In this document: in pieces, positions 8,216-15,731 of the stretch
Layout of the letters: every line of letters begins with the position of its first letter
Numbering within the stretch: position 1 is the first letter of the stretch
From: Chloroflexota bacterium
Lineage (GTDB): Bacteria > Chloroflexota > Limnocylindria > QHBO01
DNA: 41,603 nt
NCBI GenBank assembly: GCA_005879775.1
Contig: VBJX01000001.1
Coordinates: forward strand, 12,671 to 54,273
Direction: 5' to 3'
Notes under the pieces: generated by a model
Seen by the model: only the letters and a program-made list of their open reading frames with translations
Database searches by the model: none
What the model was told of the DNA's origin: nothing
Translations under genes and position numbers: made by a program

Positions 8216-8244
8216 ACTCTGCGATCGGGCCGTCCGCCTGTCAA
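8216..8244 (-). promoter_or_regulatory. Putative promoter of the first pot operon
   Basis: On the minus strand a perfect TTGACA (8244-8239) is followed by a 17-nt spacer and CAGAGT (8221-8216). The -35 is consensus and the -10 is weak (3 of 6). It gives a leader of about 65-70 nt before the GTG of potA. Confidence 0.4.
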
Positions 8245-8261
8245 GCCATTTCGGAGGTGTC

Positions 8262-9101
8262 GTGCTCGGAGTCGGGGTGGGGTTCGGCGTCGCGGCGGCA
8301 CTCGCCTGGGGGATGGGCGATTTCGCCGGTGGGCTGGCCGCGAAACGGATCGGCGCCATGGCGGTGGCTGCGGGTTCCCAGCTCGCCGGACTCGCACTCC
8401 TGGGCCTCCTCGTCGTTGCGCTCCACCCCGAGGCGCCGAGCGCCGCGACGGTCCTCCTCGGCGCCGCGGGTGGCGTCTGCGGCGGCCTGGGACTGGCGGC
8501 CCTCTACCGGGCGCTGGCGATCGGCAACATGGGGATCGTCTCGGCCCTCTCCGGTGTGGGTTCGGCGGCGATTCCGCTGGCCGTTGGTGTCGGGCTGCAG
8601 GGCGACGTTCTCGGGCCGTTCCAGGTTCTCGGCATCGGCTGCGCGCTCGTCGCGGTCGCAGCTGCCAGCGGCGCAACCACCCGCGGCCTGGGGCGCGAAT
8701 CCCTGCTCCTGGCTGGCCTTGCGGCACTCGGCTTCGGCCTCTGGTTCGTGCTGCTCGACCTCGCCTCCGAACAGAACAGGCTCTGGGCGCTGGTCGCCAG
8801 CCGTGGCACGGCTGCCACGCTCATCGGCATCGTGGCGCTGCCGCGCATCGGACGTGTCGCACTGCGCACCAATGCAGGCCTGATCGTCACGGCCGGGGTT
8901 GCCGACGTGAGCGCCAACGGCCTGGTCGTGCTGGCCTTCGCGCTCATACCGGTCGGCGTGGTGGCCTCGGTCGCCGGCCTCTACCCGCTGGCCACCATGC
9001 TCATGGCCCGAGTCGTGCTGCACGAGGCGGTCCCACGCCTCGGGATGGTGGCCATCGTCGTCGCCATCGCCGGCATCGTGCTCATCTCCGTCGGAGGCTG
9101 A
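8262..9101 (+). CDS. DMT-superfamily (EamA) transporter
   Basis: 279-residue integral membrane protein with ten hydrophobic segments arranged as two EamA repeats (first half up to about residue 130, second ending [20 protein letters not shown]). [15 protein letters not shown] in helix 1 and the glycine-rich helix ends are typical. Family members export small metabolites such as amino acids or nucleosides, and sequence alone does not give the substrate. The frame is open to 8199; GTG at 8262 is chosen because GGAGG (8253-8257) precedes it, though the 4-nt spacing is short. Divergent from the pot operon and followed by a compact hairpin. Confidence 0.85.
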   Translation: MLGVGVGFGVAAALAWGMGDFAGGLAAKRIGAMAVAAGSQLAGLALLGLLVVALHPEAPSAATVLLGAAGGVCGGLGLAALYRALAIGNMGIVSALSGVGSAAIPLAVGVGLQGDVLGPFQVLGIGCALVAVAAASGATTRGLGRESLLLAGLAALGFGLWFVLLDLASEQNRLWALVASRGTAATLIGIVALPRIGRVALRTNAGLIVTAGVADVSANGLVVLAFALIPVGVVASVAGLYPLATMLMARVVLHEAVPRLGMVAIVVAIAGIVLISVGG

Positions 9102-9108
9102 ACCGGGC

Positions 9109-9125
9109 GGCGGATCCCATCCGCC
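9109..9125 (+). terminator. Compact hairpin after the DMT transporter
   Basis: GGCGGAT (9109-9115) and ATCCGCC (9119-9125) form a perfect 7-bp stem with a 3-nt loop, 7 nt past the stop codon. No T-run follows, as in so-called I-shaped terminators of high-GC bacteria. The remainder of the 9102-9357 gap shows only the promoter listed next. Confidence 0.5.
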
Positions 9126-9284
9126 TCCGCGCCAGGCTCAGTTCGGCCAGCTGCCGCCGGTCGAGGCCAGGCGAAGTCCAGGACGAACTGCCATCGGTCG
9201 GGCTCCTGCTGCGCTTGCTCGCCACCTGGTGGTCCCACGGGCGAGAGAGGGGCAGAGGAGACACCGGGCGGCCTTACCCGCCGC

Positions 9285-9313
9285 TTACCGTTCGCTTATT
9301 CGGGCGCTATGAT
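9285..9313 (+). promoter_or_regulatory. Putative promoter of the E1/acyltransferase/AlkA operon
   Basis: TTACCG at 9285-9290, a 17-nt spacer and a near-consensus -10 TATGAT at 9308-9313 place the transcription start near 9320, about 38 nt before the ATG at 9358. The local sequence is A+T-richer than its surroundings. Confidence 0.5.
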
Positions 9314-9357
9314 GGCCGGACCCCCACCGCCGTCCGCCAGTCGAGAGCCTGATCCGC

Positions 9358-11616
9358 ATGACCTTCGATCGCGTGGCCATCGTTGAGGCAGCCCTGGACG
9401 CTTCGCTGGAGCAGGCTGCCGCCCCGGCCGCGCGCCTGGCGCCCGACGCGCCACTCCGCGACGGGAGCAGCCTCACCGCCCGCAAGGCGCTCGAGCTCTT
9501 CGAGGACCAGGTCACCTCTCGCCAGCTCGACGTGGCCGCCAGAGAGCTGAAGAAGGAGAACCGCTCTTTCTACACCATCGGCAGCGCCGGACACGAGAAC
9601 AACGTGGTGCTGGGCGCCCAGCTGCGCATCACCGATCCCGCGTTCCTGCACTACCGGTCCGGTGCCTTCATGATGGCCCGCGCTCGCCAGCTGCCGGGGA
9701 CCACCCCGGCCTTCGACACGCTGCTCGGAATCGTGGCCAGCAGCGAGGATCCGATCGCGCAGGGACGTCACAAGGTATGGGGCAGCCGGCCGCTCTGGGT
9801 GCCTCCCCAGACCTCGACCATCGCCAGCCATCTCCCCAAGGCGATGGGCCTGGCGTTCAGCCTGGCGCGGGCGCGGCGGCTGGGCGTGGCGATCGACCTG
9901 CCTGACGACGCGATCGTGGTCTGCTCGTTCGGCGACGCCAGCGTCAACCACGCCACCGCCCTGTCGGCGATCAACACCGCCCGCTACGCCGTCCGCATCG
10001 GGCTCCCCATGCCGATCCTGTTCCTCTGCGAGGACAACGAGACCGGGATCAGCGTTCCGACTCCCGAGGGCTGGATCGCCGGCACCTTCTCGCAGATGGA
10101 GCACCTGCGCTACGACCTCGCCGACGGCGAGATCGACGAGGTCTGGGATACGGTCAGCGAGGCGGTGCGCTTCGTGCGCGGCGCCCGCCGGCCCGCGTTC
10201 CTGCATCTGCGGACGGTGCGCCTGTGGGGCCATGCCGGCAGCGACGCCGAGACGAGCTACCGGTCGGCGGCCGAGATCGCCGCCATCGAGGCGCGTGACC
10301 CGCTGGTGCGCAACGCCCGGCGCCTGATCGAAACGGGGGCCGCCACGGCCGAAGAGATCGCTGCTCTCCTGGAGGAGACCCGCACGAGGGTTCGGGCAGC
10401 CGCGGAGGAGGCGACCCATCGCCCGCGGCTGTCGACCACCGAGGAGGTGGTCGCTCCCCTCGCCCCATGGCACTCGGAGCGGGTCGCGGGCCGCGCGGCG
10501 CGGCCGGTCCTTGACCCCGCAGCCCGGCGCGAGCTCTTCGACGGCACGCTTCCCGAGGAGGTGCCCGGCCCGAACGCACGCACCCTGGCCGGCTGCCTGA
10601 ACGCGGCCATGGCCGATGAGCTGGCGCGCCGGCCGGAGCTGATCGTGTTCGGCGAGGACGTGGGCCGTAAGGGCGGCGTCTACAACGTCACCAACGGCCT
10701 GCAGCGCCGATTCGGAGTCGGGCGGGTCTTCGACACCCTGCTCGACGAGACGAGCATCCTGGGTATCGCGCAGGGTGCGGCCCACATCGGGATGCTGCCG
10801 ATGCCAGAGATTCAGTACCTGGCCTACCTGCACAACGCCCTTGACCAGCTGCGCGGCGAGGCAGCGACCCTCCAGTTCTTCAGCTCGGGCCAGTTCCGCA
10901 ACCCGATGGTGGTGCGCGTCCCAGGGCTTGCCTATCAGAAGGGCTTCGGAGGCCACTTCCACAACGACAACAGCGTTGGGGCGCTGCGGGACATCCCGGG
11001 CCTGATCCTGGCCGTCCCGGCCCGCGGCGACGATGCGGCACGCATGCTGCGCGGGGCGATCGCGGCAGCCGCGGAAGAAGGGCGGGTGGTGGTCTTCCTG
11101 GAGCCGATCGCGCTCTACCACGAGAAGGACCTGTACGCCGATGGGGACGGCGGCTGGCTGACGGAGTACCCCGCTCCGCCATCGACGTTGCTGCCGGGGC
11201 AGATCGGCGTCTACGCGCCGCCCGATACCGAGCCGGCGGACGTGATGATCGTCAGCTATGCGAACGGGTTGCGCCTCTCGCTGCAGGCCGCGCGGCGTCT
11301 GCGCGAGAACCACGGGATCAGTGTCGAGGTGCTCGACCTGCGCTGGCTGAGCCCGCTCCCCTTCGAGGCGATCCGCGAGCACGCCGCCGTCACCGGCTCC
11401 GTGCTGATCGTCGACGAGTGCCGCCGAACGGGCGGCGGGGTGGCCGATGCGCTGGTGGCCGACCTCGCCGAGGCAGGCATCGGGCATCGGCTTGCCTCGA
11501 TCCGAGCGGTCGACAGCTTCGTGCCGCTGGGAAGCGCCGCGAACGCCGTGCTGGTGGGGACCGACCAGATCGTGGCCTCGGCCTTGACTGCCGTGACCGG
11601 GCTCGCTCGGACATGA
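9358..11616 (+). CDS. 2-oxoacid dehydrogenase E1, alpha and beta subunits fused
   Basis: 752-residue thiamine-diphosphate enzyme in which the usually separate E1 alpha and beta chains are one polypeptide. Residues about 40-390 are the alpha part: FYTIGSAGHENN, LHYRSGAF, and the cofactor motif running from GDAS (192-195) to EDN (225-227). After a variable linker, residues about 405-750 are the beta part: ELIVFGEDVGRKGGVYNVT, GIAQGAAHIGMLPMPEIQY, VPARGDDAARML, VEVLDLRWLSPLPFEAI and a C-terminal VLIVDECRRTGGGV. E1 decarboxylates a 2-oxoacid (branched-chain type is likeliest) and acylates a lipoyl-E2. No E2 or E3 gene is in the window. Its stop overlaps the next start by ATGA, so coupling to the acyltransferase is tight. 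Confidence 0.9.
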   Translation: MTFDRVAIVEAALDASLEQAAAPAARLAPDAPLRDGSSLTARKALELFEDQVTSRQLDVAARELKKENRSFYTIGSAGHENNVVLGAQLRITDPAFLHYRSGAFMMARARQLPGTTPAFDTLLGIVASSEDPIAQGRHKVWGSRPLWVPPQTSTIASHLPKAMGLAFSLARARRLGVAIDLPDDAIVVCSFGDASVNHATALSAINTARYAVRIGLPMPILFLCEDNETGISVPTPEGWIAGTFSQMEHLRYDLADGEIDEVWDTVSEAVRFVRGARRPAFLHLRTVRLWGHAGSDAETSYRSAAEIAAIEARDPLVRNARRLIETGAATAEEIAALLEETRTRVRAAAEEATHRPRLSTTEEVVAPLAPWHSERVAGRAARPVLDPAARRELFDGTLPEEVPGPNARTLAGCLNAAMADELARRPELIVFGEDVGRKGGVYNVTNGLQRRFGVGRVFDTLLDETSILGIAQGAAHIGMLPMPEIQYLAYLHNALDQLRGEAATLQFFSSGQFRNPMVVRVPGLAYQKGFGGHFHNDNSVGALRDIPGLILAVPARGDDAARMLRGAIAAAAEEGRVVVFLEPIALYHEKDLYADGDGGWLTEYPAPPSTLLPGQIGVYAPPDTEPADVMIVSYANGLRLSLQAARRLRENHGISVEVLDLRWLSPLPFEAIREHAAVTGSVLIVDECRRTGGGVADALVADLAEAGIGHRLASIRAVDSFVPLGSAANAVLVGTDQIVASALTAVTGLART

Positions 11617-12632
11617 CCGATCGCGCCGTCCTGGCCTGTCCCGGGCGCGGCTCCTATTCCTCGACCTCGCTTGGCTCCCTGCCGGACAACCATCCATGGG
11701 TCGTCCGCGCCGAACAGCTGCGCGCCGAGTACAAGCTCGAGCCGCTCCTCTCCCTCGACCAGTCCCCGCGCTTCGACCCGGCGCGCCACCTGCAGCCGGT
11801 CAATGCCTCGCCGCTCATCTTCCTGGTGTCGCTCATCGATGCGGAGGCAGCTGCCCATGACTACGACATCAGCGCGGTGATCGGCAACTCGCTGGGCTGG
11901 TACACGGCCCTGGCCGTGACCGGAGCGCTCGCCTTCGACGACGCCTTTCGCCTCGTCCAGGAGATGTCGATCCTGCAGCAGGAACCACTCCCGAAGGGCG
12001 GCCCGGGGGGCCAGGTCATCTACCCACTGACCGATGCGGCCTGGCGGCCCGACCCGCGGCTCCGCGCCGCGATCAGTGCGGTGCTCGAGGCCCCCAGCCG
12101 CAACGGGGACGGCCACGTCCACGAGAGCATCGACCTGGGCGGCTATGCGGTCCTGGCCGGCGACGAGGCCGGCGTGGCGCGGCTGCTGAACGGCCTCACA
12201 CCCGTCCGCGTCGGCGAGCGGCTCTTCCCGCTGCGCCTGTCGCAGCACGGCCCGTACCACACGCCGCTCGTCGCCCACGTGGCGCGCGCGGCCAGGAAGC
12301 GCCTCGGAGGGCTCGGCTGGCGAGCGCCATCGGCCACCATGGTCGACGGCCGTGGGGCGCGCTGGACGCCGCTCTCCACCGATCCCGCTGCGCTGCGTGA
12401 CTACACGCTCGGGCAGCAGGTGACCACCCCATACCGATTCGCGCTGAGCGTGCACGTCGCGCTCCGCGAGGACGCGCCCGACGTCCTCCTCCTCCCCGGA
12501 CCGGGCAATTCGCTGGGAGGGATCTGCGGGCAGCTGGTCGTGGCCGAGGGCTATCGCGGCGTCCGATCCCGCGAGGAGTTCGAGGCGGCGCAGCGCTCGG
12601 AGGCACCGATCGTCCTGAGCATGCGGCGCTGA
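11613..12632 (+). CDS. Divergent FabD-like acyltransferase
   Basis: 339 residues that align without gaps to the FabD (malonyl-CoA:ACP transacylase) active-site region: GNSLGWYTAL...GALAFDDAFRLV matches the E. coli GHSLGEYSAL...GVIDFADAVRLV block. The nucleophile Ser93 and a catalytic His216 (GPYHTPLV) are present. Three family residues differ: the loop FPGQGS is CPGRGS (Arg12), His/Glu around the nucleophile are Asn92/Trp96, and the malonyl-carboxylate-binding Arg (Arg117 in E. coli) is Met118. Loss of that Arg predicts a non-carboxylated acyl donor. The start ATG overlaps the E1 stop by 4 nt. Probably takes or gives acyl groups linked to the E1 reaction; this is inference. Confidence 0.85.
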   Translation: MTDRAVLACPGRGSYSSTSLGSLPDNHPWVVRAEQLRAEYKLEPLLSLDQSPRFDPARHLQPVNASPLIFLVSLIDAEAAAHDYDISAVIGNSLGWYTALAVTGALAFDDAFRLVQEMSILQQEPLPKGGPGGQVIYPLTDAAWRPDPRLRAAISAVLEAPSRNGDGHVHESIDLGGYAVLAGDEAGVARLLNGLTPVRVGERLFPLRLSQHGPYHTPLVAHVARAARKRLGGLGWRAPSATMVDGRGARWTPLSTDPAALRDYTLGQQVTTPYRFALSVHVALREDAPDVLLLPGPGNSLGGICGQLVVAEGYRGVRSREEFEAAQRSEAPIVLSMRR

Positions 12633-12634
12633 GC

Positions 12635-13552
12635 ATGTCCGTTCCCCGCGCGACGATGGGCCCCGATGCCGAGCTGCTCGTCCCTTTGAGTGACCCGATT
12701 GATCTGATCCGCACCCTGGCGCCCATCGCCCATGGTTCGGGTGACCCGACGATCCGCTTCGAGTCCGATGGGATCTGGCGCGCCACGCGAACAGCTGGCG
12801 GGCCGGCAACGCTGCGCCTCGCCGAAGCCGACGGCGGCATCTCCGTCACTGCCTGGGGACCGGGTGCCGGCAGGGCGCTTGATGGCGCCGCCGACCTGAT
12901 CGGCGCCAACGACGATCCGTCGCAGCTGAAGCCGCGCCACCGGCTCATCGCCGAGCTTGCGCGACGCAATCGCGGGCTGCGCCTGCCCCGCACCAACCGC
13001 CCATTCGAGGCTCTCTTGCCGGCGATCTGCGAGCAGAAGGTGACCGGCACCGAGGCGCGGGCGGCGTTCCGCGGTATCGTGCGTGCATACGGCGAGCCGG
13101 CTCCGGGGCCCGGGGGGTTGCGACTGGCGCCGACCGCATCGGTCCTGGCCGGGCTACCCTACTTCGCCTTCCATCGCTTCGGGCTGGAGCGCCGCCGCTC
13201 CGAGGTGATCATCGCGGCCGCACGGCTCGCTCCGCGCCTGGAGGGACTGGACGACCACGAGGCCCTCCGCCGCCTCCGGGCGGTGCCGGGCATCGGTCCG
13301 TGGACCATTGCCGAGGTGGCGAGGGTGGCCTTCGGTGATCCGGACGCGGTCAGCGTCGGCGACTACCACCTGCCGAACCTCGTCGGCTGGGCCCTGGCTC
13401 GCGAGCCGCGCGCCGACGACGCTCGGATGCTTCAGCTCCTGGAGCCGTACCACGGTCAGCGCGGGCGGGTGCAGCGGCTCCTGGAGGCGAGCGGGCTGCA
13501 GGCGCCCCGCTACGGACCGCGCATGGCACCACAGCGCATCGCCGAGATGTAG
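12635..13552 (+). CDS. alkA: AlkA-type DNA-3-methyladenine glycosylase II
   Basis: 305-residue base-excision repair glycosylase. The helix-hairpin-helix LRRLRAVPGIGPWTIAEVA (about 211-229) is followed by the Gly/Pro-rich loop and the catalytic Asp243 in VSVGDYHLPN, as in AlkA. The N-terminal about 90 residues form the AlkA_N-like beta domain. It excises alkylated purines from DNA. The ATG is 2 nt after the acyltransferase stop, so it belongs to the same transcript, an unexpected partner for acyl-metabolism genes. It converges on the esterase gene with a 1-nt gap. Confidence 0.9.
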   Translation: MSVPRATMGPDAELLVPLSDPIDLIRTLAPIAHGSGDPTIRFESDGIWRATRTAGGPATLRLAEADGGISVTAWGPGAGRALDGAADLIGANDDPSQLKPRHRLIAELARRNRGLRLPRTNRPFEALLPAICEQKVTGTEARAAFRGIVRAYGEPAPGPGGLRLAPTASVLAGLPYFAFHRFGLERRRSEVIIAAARLAPRLEGLDDHEALRRLRAVPGIGPWTIAEVARVAFGDPDAVSVGDYHLPNLVGWALAREPRADDARMLQLLEPYHGQRGRVQRLLEASGLQAPRYGPRMAPQRIAEM

Positions 13553-13553
13553 G

Positions 13554-14528
13554 TCAGCGGCGTCGCAGGACGCGCGACATCCACTTGAGCGCCACCTGAA
13601 ATCGCTCGTTCCGACGACCACCGTGGTTCCCCGGGTTCTCGGTGGCTCTGTGCGCGATCCCCGCCTCCCGGAGCCGATGGCTGAGGACGCGATGACCCCA
13701 GTGCAGGCTGTAGTCGTCCTGGTCCCCGACATCGAGCAGGATGCCTGCCAGCTGCCGGAGGTTGTCCAGTCGGTCGTGGACATTGACCACCGGATCGAAC
13801 CTCAGCCAGCGATCCCAGACCTCCTGGCGCAGCTCTCCACTGGGCCAGGCCACGGGCAGGTCGACGTGGAACGGCGGGTTATCAGGATTGGGTGAGTAGG
13901 TCGCGGAGTAGTCGTAGACGAGCTCCGACCAGACGTTCCCCTTGACCGGGCCGTTGGGGGCCTTGGGCCAGATGCTGTCGAGGTACTTGTAGAGGATGAA
14001 CTTGTGGGTCAGGTCCAGGAACGAGTCGCCCGACAGCATGGCCAGCGCACCGAAGACGTCCGGATGGCGCGAGCCAAGGTTCCACGCTCCGAAGCCCCCC
14101 GACGAGAAACCGAACACCCCCCGACTGCCTGCGTGCGGGATCGTCCGGTAGGCAGCGTCGACAGTCGGGATCACGTCGTGCAGCACGTACTGCTCGAAGT
14201 CGCCCGTTACCGGCGAGTCCACCCACTGGCCGCACCCCCAGCGCGACGCGCCGTCCGGAATGGCGACGATCATCGGTGGCACGCCCATGCGCCCGAAGAC
14301 CGGGTCGAGGACGTCCTGGATCGGCGGCTTCCAGCGCACCCCATCGCTCGGGGGGCTCACGACCTGCGCAGCGGTCTCGCCGTTGGCGTGCAGCAGGTAG
14401 GCCGTAGGGTATCGGCGCTTCGAGGCCTCATACCCCGGCGGCAGGTAGACGAACAGGTCTCGTTCGGACGGATCACCAAGCAGGTTGCCGGCGAGATGGG
14501 CGCTCTCGACGCGCGTGTGAACGATCAC
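13554..14528 (-). CDS. Esterase-D/enterochelin-esterase-like alpha/beta hydrolase
   Basis: 324-residue serine hydrolase of the putative esterase (PF00756-like) family. The N-terminal RDLFVYLPPGYEA opening is diagnostic; the nucleophile is Ser142 in GFSSGG, the acid probably lies in LDVGDQDDY, and the His is in NPGNHGGR. Family members include esterase D, siderophore esterases and mycolyltransferases. There is no signal peptide, so it is cytoplasmic. The start is a GTG at 14528 with AGGA about 10 nt upstream, just downstream of tRNA-Arg on the same strand, so it may lie in the tRNA transcript. Substrate unknown. Confidence 0.85.
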   Translation of the reverse strand: MIVHTRVESAHLAGNLLGDPSERDLFVYLPPGYEASKRRYPTAYLLHANGETAAQVVSPPSDGVRWKPPIQDVLDPVFGRMGVPPMIVAIPDGASRWGCGQWVDSPVTGDFEQYVLHDVIPTVDAAYRTIPHAGSRGVFGFSSGGFGAWNLGSRHPDVFGALAMLSGDSFLDLTHKFILYKYLDSIWPKAPNGPVKGNVWSELVYDYSATYSPNPDNPPFHVDLPVAWPSGELRQEVWDRWLRFDPVVNVHDRLDNLRQLAGILLDVGDQDDYSLHWGHRVLSHRLREAGIAHRATENPGNHGGRRNERFQVALKWMSRVLRRR

Positions 14529-14569
14529 ATCGAAACCATCCTGGGTGCGGGGCGCGGTCAGCGTCGGAG

Positions 14570-14643
14570 CGTCCCCGGCAGGATTCGAACCTGCGACCCG
14601 CTGCTTAGAAGGCAGCCGCTCTGGTCCACTGAGCTACGGGGAC
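14570..14643 (-). tRNA. tRNA-Arg (anticodon TCT)
   Basis: A 74-nt cloverleaf on the minus strand. The acceptor arm GTCCCCG pairs with CGGGGAC; the anticodon stem CTGC/GCAG encloses the loop CTTCTAA with anticodon TCT (reads AGA and AGG); the T-arm is GCAGGTTCGAATCCTGC. The 3' CCA is not encoded. Divergent from a small orphan gene 44 nt away. Confidence 0.95.
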
Positions 14644-14651
14644 CCCGCCAA

Positions 14652-14678
14652 AGGATAGCCGGGCAACGTTGCTAGACT
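14652..14678. promoter_or_regulatory. Compact divergent promoter for tRNA-Arg and the small gene
   Basis: Minus-strand TATCCT (14657-14652) is placed about 9 nt before the tRNA 5' end. Plus-strand TAGACT (14673-14678) is placed 10 nt before the ATG at 14688, implying a leaderless or nearly leaderless mRNA. Between them is a perfect palindrome GCAACGTTGC (14663-14672). The -35 boxes are weak. Confidence 0.45.
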
Positions 14679-14687
14679 GCCAGGGAC

Positions 14688-14987
14688 ATGGCCGACGAGC
14701 CGATCATCGCCCCGGTCCAGCTTCAGCCGACCCAGATCGAGGTCGACAAGCAGCTGCTGCGCGACGAGGACCTGCTCAACGAGGAGCACCTTCGGCGCAT
14801 GGACCAGGTCCTCCTGCGCCGCAACCTCGATCATGCCCGGATGTTCAGCCGCAAGCTCTCATTGGAGCTCCAGCAGTTCGTTCATCTCTACACGCCCGAG
14901 GCAAACGAGCTCCGCCGCCGGATCGAGAAGTACCTCGTCATGGAGCGGATGATCGAACGGGAGATGGCCCGCCGCCATACGTACTGA
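14688..14987 (+). CDS. Small helical hypothetical protein
   Basis: 99 residues, not recognised. Strongly charged and predicted nearly all-helical from about residue 17, with heptad-like Leu/Met spacing (LLRDEDLLNEEHLRRMDQVL, ELQQFVHLYTPEANELRRRI, MERMIEREMARR), so a coiled coil or helical hairpin is likely. It has no signal peptide or membrane segment. The candidate -10 lies 10 nt before the ATG and the only SD-like AGGGA is too close, so translation may be leaderless. Codon use looks like that of its neighbours, so it is probably a real gene. Divergent from tRNA-Arg. Confidence 0.7.
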   Translation: MADEPIIAPVQLQPTQIEVDKQLLRDEDLLNEEHLRRMDQVLLRRNLDHARMFSRKLSLELQQFVHLYTPEANELRRRIEKYLVMERMIEREMARRHTY

Positions 14988-15018
14988 GTACCCCCGAGGG
15001 CGCCTCCGGATGCCCGAT

Positions 15019-15059
15019 TGTGGATTAGTGAGGTGCCCAGTACGTACGTATGTGGACAA
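15019..15059 (-). other. Pair of DnaA-box-like 9-mers beside a TACGTACGTA palindrome
   Basis: On the minus strand TTGTCCACA (15059-15051) matches the DnaA-box consensus TTRTCCACA, and TAATCCACA (15027-15019) differs at one position. TACGTACGTA at 15041-15050 abuts the first box. The patch is A+T-richer than its surroundings and lies in the gap between converging genes. Confidence 0.4.
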
Positions 15060-15082
15060 CTTCGCAGGCGCAGAAAGAAGGG

Positions 15083-15100
15083 CGTTGCCTTTGCGCAACG
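15083..15100. terminator. Hairpin in the convergent gap 14988-15166
   Basis: CGTTGC (15083-15088) and GCAACG (15095-15100) pair around a 6-nt loop, between two converging small genes. No T-run, so the terminator role is tentative. Confidence 0.3.
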
Positions 15101-15166
15101 GGGGAAGCGTTGTGCGCCGGGTAGCGCCGCCTGCGGGGCCAGTCGGCCTTCGACCAGGGGGTTGCG

Positions 15167-15484
15167 CTAGGCGATGGCCGGGGCCATCGGGACCACCTCG
15201 GTGGGCTCGGACTGCGAGGCGAGGACCGTTCGCACCCAGCCTGCCAGCCTCGGCATCTCGAACAGGCTGAAGGTCAAACCGTGGGCTTCGAATTGATCGT
15301 GATCCCAGCCATTGAACTCGCGACGACCGGCAACTGCACACATTTCGTCGTAGAGCTCGGGCCAGCCGACCCTCCGTCGATGGTGGCAGAAGCGGATGAA
15401 TTCGATCACGTGCGGCGGCGGCGACTCGACAGTTGATCCGTCCGGGAGCGACCCGTTCGAGGCCGCGTGAGGCCGCTGGTACAT
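15167..15484 (-). CDS. Hypothetical protein, compact soluble
   Basis: 105 residues, not recognised. After a Ser/Pro-rich N-terminus of about 22 residues comes a folded-looking region: HVIEFIRFCHHRRRVGWPELYDEMCAV, then EFNGWDHDQFEAHGLTFSLFEM and a C-terminal helix RLAGWVRTVLA. The pattern of aromatic and charged residues indicates a genuine globular domain. The start ATG at 15484 has GGGAG about 9 nt upstream, which supports it. Both flanks carry DnaA-box-like motifs. Function cannot be given. Confidence 0.7.
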   Translation of the reverse strand: MYQRPHAASNGSLPDGSTVESPPPHVIEFIRFCHHRRRVGWPELYDEMCAVAGRREFNGWDHDQFEAHGLTFSLFEMPRLAGWVRTVLASQSEPTEVVPMAPAIA

Positions 15485-15610
15485 CCGTCTGCTCCCTGCT
15501 GGCGAGGCTTGAGTTGGGCGAACCGGTCCGGGACCGAGGGTGATCGCGGGGCCGGAGAATACGCGCTGGCGCCGAATAGTATTGGTCCGGATCGGCCTTG
15601 CGAAGGGGGT

Positions 15611-15643
15611 ATGTCCACGAACTTGTCCACATTTATTTCCACA
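15611..15643 (+). other. Cluster of three DnaA-box-like 9-mers upstream of copB
   Basis: ATGTCCACG (15611-15619), TTGTCCACA (15623-15631, full consensus match) and ATTTCCACA (15635-15643) are in direct orientation with starts 12 nt apart. The segment is A+T-rich compared with its surroundings. They face the opposite way to the pair at 15019-15059, and could also be operators of a different regulator. Confidence 0.4.
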
Positions 15644-15731
15644 AGGGGGTCCGGGGTGGACAGGTCTCCAAAACCTGGTGGAGAAGGTTGCCGGATGGCA
15701 CCGAATCTTCCCTGCGATAGCCTATGAGCCG

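Noticed and set aside
8199..8261. Longer N-terminus for the DMT transporter from GTG 8199
   Set aside because: The added residues are hydrophilic and unlike EamA N-termini, and the only SD-like GGAGG precedes GTG 8262.
7517..9352. Long plus-strand open frame spanning potA and the DMT transporter
   Set aside because: It crosses two genes with strong motifs in other frames, and its translation is Arg/Gly/Pro-rich without domain patterns.
9307..11697. Long open frame on the strand opposite the E1 gene (about 796 codons)
   Set aside because: Antisense shadow of the high-GC E1 coding sequence; its translation is low in hydrophobic order and has no family motif, while the plus strand has clear TPP-enzyme motifs.
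15010..15645. Chromosomal replication origin
   Set aside because: DnaA-box-like motifs are present, but there is no dnaA, dnaN, recF, rpmH or parAB nearby and the boxes are few; listed only as a motif cluster.
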